Below, piece after piece: positions 7,659 through 15,639 of a stretch of 64,000 bases of DNA (positions are counted from its first letter, which is position 1; each line of letters opens with the position of its first letter). The DNA is taken from contig NZ_JAHBBJ010000008.1 of the NCBI RefSeq assembly GCF_019331675.1, positions 1-64,000 of the forward strand, read 5' to 3'. This DNA is from Bifidobacterium miconisargentati (GTDB taxonomy: Bacteria > Actinomycetota > Actinomycetes > Actinomycetales > Bifidobacteriaceae). The position numbers and the translations under genes were made by a program. A model generated the notes under the pieces. The model saw nothing but the letters and a program-made list of their open reading frames with translations. It was not told the DNA's origin and did not search any database.

Positions 7659-8650
7659 GACTCGTCGCCCTTCGCGGCGTTGGCGGCACCCGCATCGGTG
7701 CCATCCACGGCGGGAATCCAGTCGCCGTAGCCCTCGGCCTCCATCCGCGAGCGCGGCACGAACCGCAAGGCCGCCGAGTTCATGCAGTAGCGCAGGCCGC
7801 CACGGTCGGCAGGGCCGTCCTCGAACACGTGGCCCAGATGAATCTGCGTCTCCGCCGTGCGTACCTCGATGCGATCGCGACCGGGGATGCGGTGGTCCTC
7901 GTGCTCGGTCAGCAGAGACGCGGCGATCGGGCGAGAGAACGCCGGCCAACCACAGCCGGAATCGAACTTGTCACGCGAGGAGAACAGCGGCTCGCCGCTG
8001 ACGATGTCCACGTAGATGCCCGGCTCGAACTCCTCGTCGTACTCGTTGACGAACGGGCGCTCGGTGGCGGCGTTCTGCGTGACCGCGAACTGCTCCAACG
8101 TCAGGTCCCAGATGCGCTCCACGTACTTCTGACGGTGCTTCACGTTCGCGATGGCCGCGATCGGCACATGGCAGTAGCCGCCGGGATTGTTGATGAGGTA
8201 GTCCTGATGATGCGCCTCGGCCGGGTAGAAGTTGCGCAGCGGCTCGACCAGCACGGCCGGACGCTGCGGCTGACGGTCCACCAGCTGTTCCAACGCGGCG
8301 ATGTACACGGACTTCTGCGCGTCGTCGGTGTAGAACATGCCGGTACGGTACTGGCGGCCGGTGTCCTCGCCCTGACGGTCCACGGAGAACGGGTCGATGA
8401 CCTCCAGGAACAGCAGTGCCAACGTACGCAGACTCACCTGCGACGGGTCGAACGTGACCTGCACGGTTTCGGCCGCGTCCGTCGCGCCCGAGCAGACCTG
8501 CTCGTAGGTGGGCGATTCCACCTTGGACTGCGCGTAGCCGACCGTGGTGTCCGTGACGCCGTCGACGTTCTGGAAGTACCGTTCGAGGCCCCAGAAACAG
8601 CCGCCGGCGAAGTATGCGATCTGTGTTGAAGTACCGTTGTGCTCGCTCAT
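7655..8650 (-). CDS. msrAB: Bifunctional methionine sulfoxide reductase MsrA-MsrB
   Basis: This 331-residue fusion repairs oxidised methionine. The MsrA domain is N-terminal with the catalytic Cys in GGCFWG (about residue 18), HHQDYL, and GGYCHVPI. The MsrB domain follows from about residue 190 with [12 protein letters not shown] and the catalytic Cys in [11 protein letters not shown] (about 288). The A-then-B order is common in gut bacteria. The start at 8650 gives a normal MsrA N-terminus; the ribosome binding site is weak. It is followed by the PNPOx-like gene with a 4-base overlap, suggesting a small oxidative-repair operon. Confidence 0.95.
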   Translation of the reverse strand: MSEHNGTSTQIAYFAGGCFWGLERYFQNVDGVTDTTVGYAQSKVESPTYEQVCSGATDAAETVQVTFDPSQVSLRTLALLFLEVIDPFSVDRQGEDTGRQYRTGMFYTDDAQKSVYIAALEQLVDRQPQRPAVLVEPLRNFYPAEAHHQDYLINNPGGYCHVPIAAIANVKHRQKYVERIWDLTLEQFAVTQNAATERPFVNEYDEEFEPGIYVDIVSGEPLFSSRDKFDSGCGWPAFSRPIAASLLTEHEDHRIPGRDRIEVRTAETQIHLGHVFEDGPADRGGLRYCMNSAALRFVPRSRMEAEGYGDWIPAVDGTDAGAANAAKGDES

Positions 8651-8730
8651 GGGATTCACGTTACTACGGGCCGAACGGCCGCCGCGGGGAACGTCCATGG
8701 GCACCGGCCGGGTGGCATATGCTGATGGGT

Positions 8731-9075
8731 ATGACGAATGCGAATGAAGAGCGATTGCAGCGGAGCGACGGGCCGTCATCAAAGGTATCGAAGACGGCGA
8801 AAGGCACGTGGACCAAGGCATCGGGACCGAAGCAGGCCCGAGCGACCATCATCGGAGCAATCGCAGTGGTTGCGGTCGTACTGGTCAGCATCGGAATCTT
8901 CGTGAGCTGGGGACTGGCGGCGATCGCCGCGATCATCATGATTCCGGGCGCGATCTCGTTGGCGATTCTGGCGCGGCACCCGGAATCGACCGGCGGCCGC
9001 AGCATGCTCGGCATCTCCAACCCGGATACGCTACTCGACCCGCTGCGCAGGCCGTCCGAGCGTCGGGGCAAGTAA
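8731..9075 (+). CDS. Small two-helix membrane protein
   Basis: I recognise no family. This 114-residue protein has a polar, basic N-terminus (about 48 residues), then two adjacent hydrophobic helices ([19 protein letters not shown] and [20 protein letters not shown]), then a short tail containing [14 protein letters not shown]. It is likely an integral membrane protein with both ends cytoplasmic. The start is ambiguous between 8719, 8725 and 8731; I chose 8731. It is transcribed divergently from msrAB, and the MITE cluster begins 14 bases after its stop. Confidence 0.65.
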   Translation: MTNANEERLQRSDGPSSKVSKTAKGTWTKASGPKQARATIIGAIAVVAVVLVSIGIFVSWGLAAIAAIIMIPGAISLAILARHPESTGGRSMLGISNPDTLLDPLRRPSERRGK

Positions 9076-9088
9076 GGGGAAAGCTAAA

Positions 9089-9212
9089 GGCTCTGTTAAA
9101 CCAAGATTGACATGGCCCTTATTCTTGGCTCCCCTTGTCAGGGGAGCTGCCGGCGAAGCCGACTGAGGGGTAGCCAGACATGGATTCATGTCAATCTTGG
9201 TTTAACAGAGCC
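9089..9212. mobile_element. MITE with ISL3-like ends and 8-bp target duplication
   Basis: This 124-bp non-coding element has perfect 26-bp terminal inverted repeats beginning GGCTCTGTTAAACCAAGATT (9089-9114 and 9187-9212). It is flanked by an exact 8-bp direct repeat AAGCTAAA (9081-9088 and 9213-9220). GGCTCT ends and 8-bp duplications are characteristic of ISL3-family insertion sequences, so it was probably moved in trans. Its core contains a CTCCCCT/AGGGGAG palindromic repeat. Confidence 0.85.
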
Positions 9213-9221
9213 AAGCTAAAA

Positions 9222-9335
9222 GGCTCGTTGCACCGAGATTGACACGAATTCGACGGAACTACCCCTCAGTCGGCTCCGCCGCCAGCTCATCCTGTGATTA
9301 ATGACGAACTCCTGTCAATCCTGGCTTAACAGAGG
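9222..9335. mobile_element. Second, decayed MITE copy
   Basis: The left end GGCTCGTTGCACCGAGATTG and right end CTGTCAATCCTGGCTTAACA are diverged versions of the 9089-9212 termini. The core again holds a CCCCTCAGTCGGCTCCGCCG palindrome. The intact MITE landed immediately beside it. Confidence 0.7.
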
Positions 9336-9370
9336 GAGTCAAAACAGCCCCTCCCTGCCGCAATCAAGCG

Positions 9371-10336
9371 CTACTTCCGCGCGGTGACCAGGTAGTTGAG
9401 CACCGAACCGGCCACGACCAGCGCCACGCCGCACCAGAACGGCAACGCAAGCGCCAGACCCAGCAGCACGGCGCTGGCCGCGGTGGACAGCACCGGGGTG
9501 GCGTAGGAGGCGATGGCCAGCCGCTCCATCGAACCGTGCAGGATACCGTACCCCCAGCAGGCGTATCCGCCGCCGATCGACGCGGCGGCCACCAGCACGA
9601 ACAGCCATGCCAGCGGTCCCGGCATCGTGGCCGGCAGTCCCTCGCCTGAAGTGAAGTGGATGATCCACAGCGCCACCGCCACGCACGGGAAGAACAGCGA
9701 CGTGCCGTCCACGCCCTGCGACCATGCGGGGGTGAACACCGCGTAGATGGACCAGGCGAACGCGCCGAGGAACGCCAGCACGTACGGCAGCGGGTTCTCC
9801 GCGATATGCTGCGCGGCCGCATGCCAGTCAAGCCCGGAATTGCCGCCGACGGCCAGGGCCACGCCCGCGGTGGCCACTACCGCGCCGGGCAGCACCTTGA
9901 GCACCGCGTGGTGACGATGGGAGACGGCGGCGGCGAGCAGCACCATCATCGTGGGCCACAAGTAGTTGACCAGACTCACCTCCACCGAGGACGCGGCAGT
10001 CGAGGCCAGGCCCAGCGAGAGGGAGATGGACGATTCGTAGAACACGAACAGCAGGCCGCCGGCGATAAGGTATTTCCGGGGGAATTCGCGCAGCGGTACC
10101 GGGCGGCGGAAGATGAGCAGCAGGATGCCGCCGAACGTGTAGATGAGGGCCGAACCGAGCGTGGCGCCGAAATCCTCGGCCACGATGCGCACGGTGCCGG
10201 CCATGAAGCTCCACAGCACGATGGCCGCCAGGCCCACCACCGTGGCTCTGGCGGAGACGACGTGGCCGCCGGCGAGGTTGCCGGCCGCGCTGGCCTTGCC
10301 GTGCTGATTCTCCGGTTCCGACGTGTTCGACGCCAT
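9371..10336 (-). CDS. yddG: YddG-type aromatic amino acid/metabolite exporter (DMT superfamily)
   Basis: This 321-residue protein with about ten transmembrane helices resembles YddG closely by eye: GLAAIVLWSFMAGTVRIVAE, LIYTFGGILLLIF, YLIAGGLLFVFYESS, SLVNYLWPTMMVLL, YVLAFLGAFAWSIYAVFT, WGYGILHGSMERLAIASYAT and PVLSTAASAVLLG. YddG-like proteins export aromatic amino acids and related compounds across the inner membrane. In a bifidobacterium, aromatic lactic acids or amino acids are conceivable cargo (inference). It lies downstream of the TelA operon in the same direction, but a palindromic repeat/terminator separates them. Confidence 0.8.
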   Translation of the reverse strand: MASNTSEPENQHGKASAAGNLAGGHVVSARATVVGLAAIVLWSFMAGTVRIVAEDFGATLGSALIYTFGGILLLIFRRPVPLREFPRKYLIAGGLLFVFYESSISLSLGLASTAASSVEVSLVNYLWPTMMVLLAAAVSHRHHAVLKVLPGAVVATAGVALAVGGNSGLDWHAAAQHIAENPLPYVLAFLGAFAWSIYAVFTPAWSQGVDGTSLFFPCVAVALWIIHFTSGEGLPATMPGPLAWLFVLVAAASIGGGYACWGYGILHGSMERLAIASYATPVLSTAASAVLLGLALALPFWCGVALVVAGSVLNYLVTARK

Positions 10337-10364
10337 CGCTCGTTCACTCCCCTTGCTTCGATGT

Positions 10365-10413
10365 GACTCCCCTCAGTCCGCTACGCGGCCAGCTCCCCTC
10401 AGCGAGGGGAGCC
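10365..10413. repeat. Palindromic repeat (CTCCCCT/AGGGGAG family)
   Basis: It contains CCCCTCAGTCCGCTACGCGG followed by the hairpin GCTCCCCT-cagc-AGGGGAGC. It lies between telA and yddG and may act as a minus-strand terminator or attenuator. Confidence 0.7.
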
Positions 10414-10461
10414 ATACACGACGGGCGCGATGCATGGAATCGCTGAGGCTACTCTACCAAG

Positions 10462-11637
10462 TCACATCTGCTGGGCGTTTTCGAGGAGGGCCTGCTTGAG
10501 GTCGGACTCGATCTGGCGCATCTTGACCTGCGCGGCCTCGCGGTTGGCCTTGCCTTCCTTCTGGATCTGCACGGTCTCCTTGAGGGTGGCGATGAGCTCG
10601 GAGTTGATCTTCTCCAGCGTGTCGATCTCGACCACGGAACGCTGGTTGGCCTTCTCGGCATCCACCGCGCCCTTGTGCAGGGCGGCGGCGTTGCGCTGGA
10701 GCAGCTTGTTGGTCACGTCATCGGCCTTGTTCTGCAGGTCGAGGGCCTTGCGCTGGTTGGACAGGCCCAGCGCGATCACCATCTGGCTCTTCCACACCGG
10801 GATGGTGGTGGAGATGGTGGTGTCGATCTTGTCCACGATGGTCTGGTCGGCGTTCTGGATGATCTTGATCTGCGGCGCGGTCTGCAGCGTCACGACGGAG
10901 ATGCGGTCGAGGTCGTCCAGTCGCTTCTCGAAGCGGTCGAGCTTGGACTTGAAGTCCTTGAGGACCTGGGCCTGCATGGCGTCGCCGCTCTTGGCGGCCT
11001 CGGCCTCCAGCGCGGGCAGCTGGGTGGCGCGGAAGTCGGCGAGCGCCTTCTTGCCGGCCAGCACGGTCATCTTGAGCTCGCGGTACTGCTGAGCGTTCTG
11101 CTGGTACATCGTGTCGTACATGGAGATGTCCGCCACGAGCTTGGCCTGCGCGGCCTCGAGCTTGGTGATGATCTCGTCGATCTGCGAGTCCACCTTCTGG
11201 TAGCGGCGGCGCAGCTTGTCGATGGAGACGGCCACCTGGCCGATGATGGGCAGCTTGCGGAAGCCGCCGAGCTCGGCCTCATCGATGGTCACCAGCATGG
11301 TGTTGAGCAGTTCGCCGGCCTCACCGGTGTCCTTGGAGCGGGTGTCGGAGAGAATCTCGTCGGCGAAGGTGGAGGTAGCGCGCTGGGCGTCCTTGCCGTA
11401 GCTGGATTCGATGCCGTCGCGCGTGAAGTCGATCTGGCCGGCGAGCTGGTTGACGGTGGCCTGGTCGGCGGCCGGCAGCTTGGCGATCTGCTGGTCCGGG
11501 GTCAGGGCCGCGGCGGCCTGCGCTTCGGCGGCGCTGGGTACGAGCTCCCCGCCCGCAGCGCCGGCGGTGGCGAGCGACGGGCTGGTTACGGGAGATGCGC
11601 CCTTGGTGAGGTCCGCGAGGGTGATTTGGTTGGGCAT
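10462..11637 (-). CDS. telA: TelA-family (toxic anion resistance) protein
   Basis: This 391-residue, mostly helical and coiled-coil cytoplasmic protein matches the TelA/KlaA family: GELLNTMLVTIDEAELGG, LPIIGQVAVSIDKLRRRYQKVDSQIDEII, LDDLDRISVVTLQTAPQIKIIQ, and VIALGLSNQRKALDLQNKADDVTN. TelA members are linked to tellurite resistance and more generally to envelope or chemical stress. GAAAGGATC precedes the ATG at 11637. It is the last gene of a four-gene set with a VWA lipoprotein, XpaC and a solute-binding-like protein. A palindromic repeat sits in the 113-base gap upstream. Confidence 0.9.
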   Translation of the reverse strand: MPNQITLADLTKGASPVTSPSLATAGAAGGELVPSAAEAQAAAALTPDQQIAKLPAADQATVNQLAGQIDFTRDGIESSYGKDAQRATSTFADEILSDTRSKDTGEAGELLNTMLVTIDEAELGGFRKLPIIGQVAVSIDKLRRRYQKVDSQIDEIITKLEAAQAKLVADISMYDTMYQQNAQQYRELKMTVLAGKKALADFRATQLPALEAEAAKSGDAMQAQVLKDFKSKLDRFEKRLDDLDRISVVTLQTAPQIKIIQNADQTIVDKIDTTISTTIPVWKSQMVIALGLSNQRKALDLQNKADDVTNKLLQRNAAALHKGAVDAEKANQRSVVEIDTLEKINSELIATLKETVQIQKEGKANREAAQVKMRQIESDLKQALLENAQQM

Positions 11638-11670
11638 GGTGTGGATCCTTTCGTACATGACATTCGTGCT

Positions 11671-11722
11671 GACTACCCCTCAGTCTCGCTGTGCGAGCCA
11701 GCTCCCCTGATAAGGGAGCCGA
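11671..11722. repeat. Palindromic repeat in the telA operon
   Basis: It contains CCCCTCAGTCTCGCTGTGCG followed by GCTCCCCTgataAGGGAGC. It interrupts the spacing between the solute-binding-like gene and telA and could tune telA expression. Confidence 0.65.
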
Positions 11723-11750
11723 GAAAACCAGCGCCGACAAGGGATGACGG

Positions 11751-12851
11751 CTACTGCTTGACGCCCTGGAGGGTGGCGATGAGTTTCTGCATGGCGTCGT
11801 TGTTGGGCAGTTCGGAGACGGCGGGGATCTGGTCGAGCGTGCCGGGCACCTTGAACCGGCTGATGGAGTCCGTGCCCACGAAATTGGCCGCACGGAAGCC
11901 GTGACGCTCCCACGCAAGTTTCTGGATTTCCGGCGTCTTGAGCAGGTTCAGCAGTTTCACGCCCTTGTCGTCCAGTGCCATCACGGTGTGCGTGCTCCAG
12001 ACGGTGGGCGTGGGGTAGACGATGGTCACGTCGTCTTTGATCTGCTTGAAGGCGTCCGGCTGGTTCACGGCCAGGTCCAGGATCTGCGATTCGTAGCCCA
12101 CCATCATCGGCTTGGAGCCCACGCCGAGCGTGAGGAACTGGTTGAACGAGTCCTCGGAGGAGGTCTCCATCCAGCCCGATTTGGCGAAGATATCCGCGAT
12201 CTTGGAGCCGTCGCGCGTGACCGAATCCACGGTGGCCGGCTGCCCGCCGTTGAGGACCGTGGCGATGAGCGCCGCGTATTCGTTGCCCGAGTTCGACTGG
12301 ACCGGGTCGGTGGAGTCGATGCGGAACTGTCCGTAGCCTGCCGTGTACCCCACGTCCGCCCAGGTCTTGTTGTTCTCCATTGCGTCCACGGCCTTGGCCA
12401 TGTCCATGTGGTAGACGCCGTTCTGGTCCTTGGTGATGAGCCCGCCTGCGACCAGCCCGTCCGCCACGGCCTTGTGCGTGTACAGCACGATGGGCGAGTT
12501 GAAAACGATGTCGCTCTGCTGGGCCTTGACGCCCTTGGCGTTGCCGTATTCCACGGCCGCGCGCGAGGAGGGGAACAGGTAGTCCATGCCGGAGCGGTCG
12601 GCGTCCATCATGGCCAGCGAGCCGGCCTTGCGGTAGTCGATGTCAAGGCCCTGCTTGGCGGCGGCGGCCTTGAATTTGGCGTCGTCGAACAGGCCGATCT
12701 TCTCGCCGCCGAGGTAGCCGGTCACCTTCACCTGCTCGACCGGCGCGGCGGGTTTGGGCTGGGACTGCCGCCAGACCAGCGTGCCGCACACCACGGCCAC
12801 CACCGCGAGCAGGGCGATGAGGCCGATGATCTTGGATTTGGAGAGTTTCAT
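11751..12851 (-). CDS. Membrane-anchored solute-binding-like protein
   Basis: This 366-residue protein has an N-terminal hydrophobic anchor (IIGLIALLAVVAVVCGTLVW) and then an extracellular domain resembling ABC solute-binding proteins (VTGYLGGEKIGLFDD, MDYLFPSSRAAVEYG, QSDIVFNSPIVLYTHKAVA, GQFRIDSTDPVQSNSGNEY, PMMVGYESQILDLA, IVYPTPTVWSTHTVMAL). The anchor has Val-Val-Cys rather than a proper lipobox, so it is probably a transmembrane anchor. No permease or ATPase is nearby, so a sensing or envelope-binding role seems likelier than transport. The start overlaps the XpaC stop as ATGA. Confidence 0.8.
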   Translation of the reverse strand: MKLSKSKIIGLIALLAVVAVVCGTLVWRQSQPKPAAPVEQVKVTGYLGGEKIGLFDDAKFKAAAAKQGLDIDYRKAGSLAMMDADRSGMDYLFPSSRAAVEYGNAKGVKAQQSDIVFNSPIVLYTHKAVADGLVAGGLITKDQNGVYHMDMAKAVDAMENNKTWADVGYTAGYGQFRIDSTDPVQSNSGNEYAALIATVLNGGQPATVDSVTRDGSKIADIFAKSGWMETSSEDSFNQFLTLGVGSKPMMVGYESQILDLAVNQPDAFKQIKDDVTIVYPTPTVWSTHTVMALDDKGVKLLNLLKTPEIQKLAWERHGFRAANFVGTDSISRFKVPGTLDQIPAVSELPNNDAMQKLIATLQGVKQ

Positions 12852-13600
12852 GATTGCTGTTGCTCCGTTCTCGGCTCCGACGGCGCCGGGTGGTCCGGTG
12901 CGGGGGCCTGCTGGGCGGTCGGCCCGCTAAGTGGCGGTGTGATGCCAGCGGTATGCGCAGCCGGCCCCGCGGGCACGCCGGCCGCCGCCGTGTCCGTGTC
13001 GTACCCGTCCATGCGGGCCAAACGCTGGATGGCATCGGAATCGGCCGCGATGCCGAGCGTCTTGGCGCTCACCGCACGGCTCAGCTCGCCGGCCGCGGTC
13101 TGTTCCAGCACCTGCAACGCCTCGATGGTCTCCTGCCGGGCCTTGGCCACCTGGTCGCGCGCGCCGGAGCTTTCCACGTCCACGTACGAGCGCAGCAGTT
13201 TCTCGGTCTGGCCGCCGTACACGGTGATGTAGTGGCGCAGGATGGCGTAGGCGGACGTATCCCGCGCCACGTACTTCACCAGGTCCTGCGTGGCCACGAT
13301 GAAATCGTTCGCTTCCTTGCGCACCACGGGGTCGCGCACCTGCCGCAGCAGCATGCCGATGCCGTTGAGCCGCGTGTTGGCGGCGTCGATGGCGTCGGCG
13401 GCCTTCTGCCCGTTCGGCAGCGCGGAGACGAGGATCTTGCCGATGCGGCGTTCAGGCTCGGTGAGCGTGGAGGCGGCCACGTAGCCCAGCGCGGCCAGCA
13501 CCACGGCCACGCCCATGCCCACCACGCCGCCGCCGGCGAGCCAGAAGCCCAGCCCGGCGAGCAGCGCGCCGGCCACGAATCCGCATATCACCTGCAGCAC
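12848..13600 (-). CDS. XpaC-family protein
   Basis: This 250-residue protein resembles the XpaC (5-bromo-4-chloroindolyl phosphate hydrolysis) family that often neighbours telA. Two hydrophobic helices lie at residues about 3-45 (VICGFVAGALLAGLGFWLAG, VGMGVAVVLAALGYVAAS), followed by a helical cytoplasmic region with ALPNGQKAADAIDAANTRL, DLVKYVARDTSAYAILRHY, and KLLRSYVDVESSGA. The C-terminal 60 residues are a disordered Pro/Ala tail. It starts with GTG at 13600, preceded by GGAAAGGAG. The next gene overlaps by 4 bases. Confidence 0.8.
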   Translation of the reverse strand: MLQVICGFVAGALLAGLGFWLAGGGVVGMGVAVVLAALGYVAASTLTEPERRIGKILVSALPNGQKAADAIDAANTRLNGIGMLLRQVRDPVVRKEANDFIVATQDLVKYVARDTSAYAILRHYITVYGGQTEKLLRSYVDVESSGARDQVAKARQETIEALQVLEQTAAGELSRAVSAKTLGIAADSDAIQRLARMDGYDTDTAAAGVPAGPAAHTAGITPPLSGPTAQQAPAPDHPAPSEPRTEQQQS

Positions 13601-13685
13601 TGTGCGCTCCTTTCCGCGAGTACCGTGCGCGCTTCACCGGCCGCGACCATCGATTCACCGGCCGACCGGCCCATCAGTCGAGCCA

Positions 13686-15380
13686 TCAGTTGAATCCCTT
13701 GACCTGACGGAATACGGCGGCCAGATCGCCGGAACGGCCGTCGAACACCTTGGCGTTGCTCAGTGAGGCGAGGGACTTGAGCTGGCTCGGATCGGCGTCG
13801 CCGAACATGATGGAGAAGATCGGCAGGTCGCGGCCGTCGCTCTTGTAATCGCTTTCGAAGGACGACTGGTGGCCCGTCTCCGACCGTCCGTCCGTCATGA
13901 GCACGATGGCGGTGGTGTACTTCGAGGCCTCGGATTCGCTCGGCAGCTGCTTCAGCGCCTCGTCAAGGCCGAGGTAGATGTCGGTTCCGCCGCTGGCCTC
14001 GGTGGTCTGGGCCTTGTTCAGCAGGGTCTCGGTGTTCTGTCCGGTGGCCTTGATGGGGCTGTGCGCCTCGGATTCGAAGGGGATGAGGATGTTCACGTCG
14101 TCGTCCGCGGGTTCGATGTACGCGGCCTTGGCTTTAGCCGGGTCAAGTGCAGCATTGAGACCCTTGACCACGCCGTCCTTGCCGTCGCCGTACATGGAGC
14201 CGGAATAATCCACCACCCACACGGTCCAACTGGGCTTGCGCAAGGCGGTCTGGTAGACGTTAAGCGCACTGTTGATGACGGATGCGGCGGGCAGCGGGAT
14301 GGTCTTCAGGGCCGAGCCGTCCGCGTTGATGCCCCAGTCCGCACGGAAGGATTCCTTGACCTTGCTGTCCGAGGCGTAGGCGAGCACGCCGCCCAGTCCG
14401 GTGCGGCGGCCGGCGCGTTCGAACTCCAGCTTGGAGTCCTTGGATGCGAGCGCCTTGGCGAAGGAGTCGAAGGCGTCCTTGAGATTCTGCCCGCGGTCCA
14501 CGTAGCCGAGCGGGGAGTCGGAGATGGCGATGCCGTCCGCCGGGTAGACGGCGAGCAGCGGGTCGTGTCCGTTCTTTTCGAGCATCTTGTTGGCCTGGAT
14601 GACCAGCGATTCGTAGTTGACCATCGAATCGAAGCGGTCGGGATTGGCCACCACCATGTCCTTGAGCCAGTCGGAGGAGCCGGAGGAGCGGTCCACGCCG
14701 GACAGCAGCGTCTTGACCTGGGTCTTGAGGTCGGCGTTCTTGAGGTCGGCGTCGGTGAGCGGCCCGTCGCCGCCTCGCAGGGCGGTCATGAAGGCCAGGT
14801 AGGCGGAGGCGCCGGAGTTCGACTGGGTGGCGGAGGTCATCGAGAACTTGAGGTCGCCCTTCTTGACGGCCTCGATGATGTCCGCTGTGCTCACGGGTTT
14901 GGTGGTGCCGGTCGAGTCCGCCCAGCCCAGGGCGACGGCCTTGGATTTGGCGATGCCGAAGACGATGGGCGTGGTGGACGTGCTGGCGGCGTCCTTGACC
15001 ACGTGCTTGGTGTCTCCCATCGAGATCCACATGGAGGAGGCGGGCCAGACGGCGTCGTAGTCCCGTCCGCCGGCCTTGAGCGCGTTCATGATCTCCAGCG
15101 AGCCCATGTAGTGCATGGTGATGGCTACGTTGGAGGCGTCGGCGGCCTTCTGGATGGCGGTGGCGACTTCCTTGTTCTCGGAGCCGGAGGCCACGTTGAG
15201 CGTGGCGGTGGGTTTGCCATCCGCCGGGGTGAAGGTCTGCGTGTTGGCATCGGATGCGGCGTCCGCGTTGCCGTTGCCGCCATCGGGCAGCAGGGAGCAA
15301 CCGGCAAGCGTCAACGCGCCGGCGGCGATCACGGCGACGACCGCGGCGGCGCGGCGGCGAAGGGAAGACATGATGTCCAT
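13686..15380 (-). CDS. Lipoprotein with solute-binding-like and von Willebrand factor A domains
   Basis: This 564-residue protein has a lipoprotein signal (VIAAGALTLAGC, Cys28), so it is anchored to the outer face of the membrane. Residues about 60-350 look like an ABC solute-binding domain (LNVASGSENKEVATAIQKA, YDAVWPASSMWISMGD, KFSMTSATQSNSGASAYLAF, LAVYPADGIAISDSPLGY). Residues about 385-560 are a VWA domain with an intact MIDAS metal site (DYSGSM; later GGTDIYLGL and LMTDGRSE). It is the first gene of the operon VWA-XpaC-SBP-TelA. The combination suggests a metal-dependent adhesion or sensing protein feeding a TelA/XpaC membrane response; this is inference. Confidence 0.87.
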   Translation of the reverse strand: MDIMSSLRRRAAAVVAVIAAGALTLAGCSLLPDGGNGNADAASDANTQTFTPADGKPTATLNVASGSENKEVATAIQKAADASNVAITMHYMGSLEIMNALKAGGRDYDAVWPASSMWISMGDTKHVVKDAASTSTTPIVFGIAKSKAVALGWADSTGTTKPVSTADIIEAVKKGDLKFSMTSATQSNSGASAYLAFMTALRGGDGPLTDADLKNADLKTQVKTLLSGVDRSSGSSDWLKDMVVANPDRFDSMVNYESLVIQANKMLEKNGHDPLLAVYPADGIAISDSPLGYVDRGQNLKDAFDSFAKALASKDSKLEFERAGRRTGLGGVLAYASDSKVKESFRADWGINADGSALKTIPLPAASVINSALNVYQTALRKPSWTVWVVDYSGSMYGDGKDGVVKGLNAALDPAKAKAAYIEPADDDVNILIPFESEAHSPIKATGQNTETLLNKAQTTEASGGTDIYLGLDEALKQLPSESEASKYTTAIVLMTDGRSETGHQSSFESDYKSDGRDLPIFSIMFGDADPSQLKSLASLSNAKVFDGRSGDLAAVFRQVKGFN

Positions 15381-15520
15381 GCTTCCATTGTTCTCCCGCC
15401 ATTTGAAGCGGGCCGGGCCGCAAGATGACCGCACGGTGAACTCTCGATGAAGAGCTACATTCGGTTATGTAGTCTTCAATCAGGAGAGGGCGGATTTGCC
15501 GAACCGGAATGTATCTTGGG

Positions 15521-15570
15521 GACTACCCCTCAGTCACCTGCGGTGACAGCTCCCCTGACAAGGGGAGCCA
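15521..15570. repeat. Palindromic repeat (CTCCCCT/AGGGGAG family)
   Basis: CCCCTCAGTCACCTGCGGTG is followed by GCTCCCCTgacAAGGGGAGC. A decayed second copy (CCCCGGCAAGGGGAGTCG) ends near 15630. It lies between the lipoprotein promoter region and the hydrolase 3' end. Confidence 0.7.
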
Positions 15571-15639
15571 AGGCACCGGCATGGGAAGAACAGCGCAAGA
15601 ACGAGACAGCCCCCCGGCAAGGGGAGTCGAGATACAGCC

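Noticed and set aside
11751-15380. An ABC importer based on the two solute-binding-like proteins
   Set aside because: No permease or ATPase gene lies nearby, and one of the binding-like domains is fused to a VWA domain. The telA/xpaC context argues for a different role.
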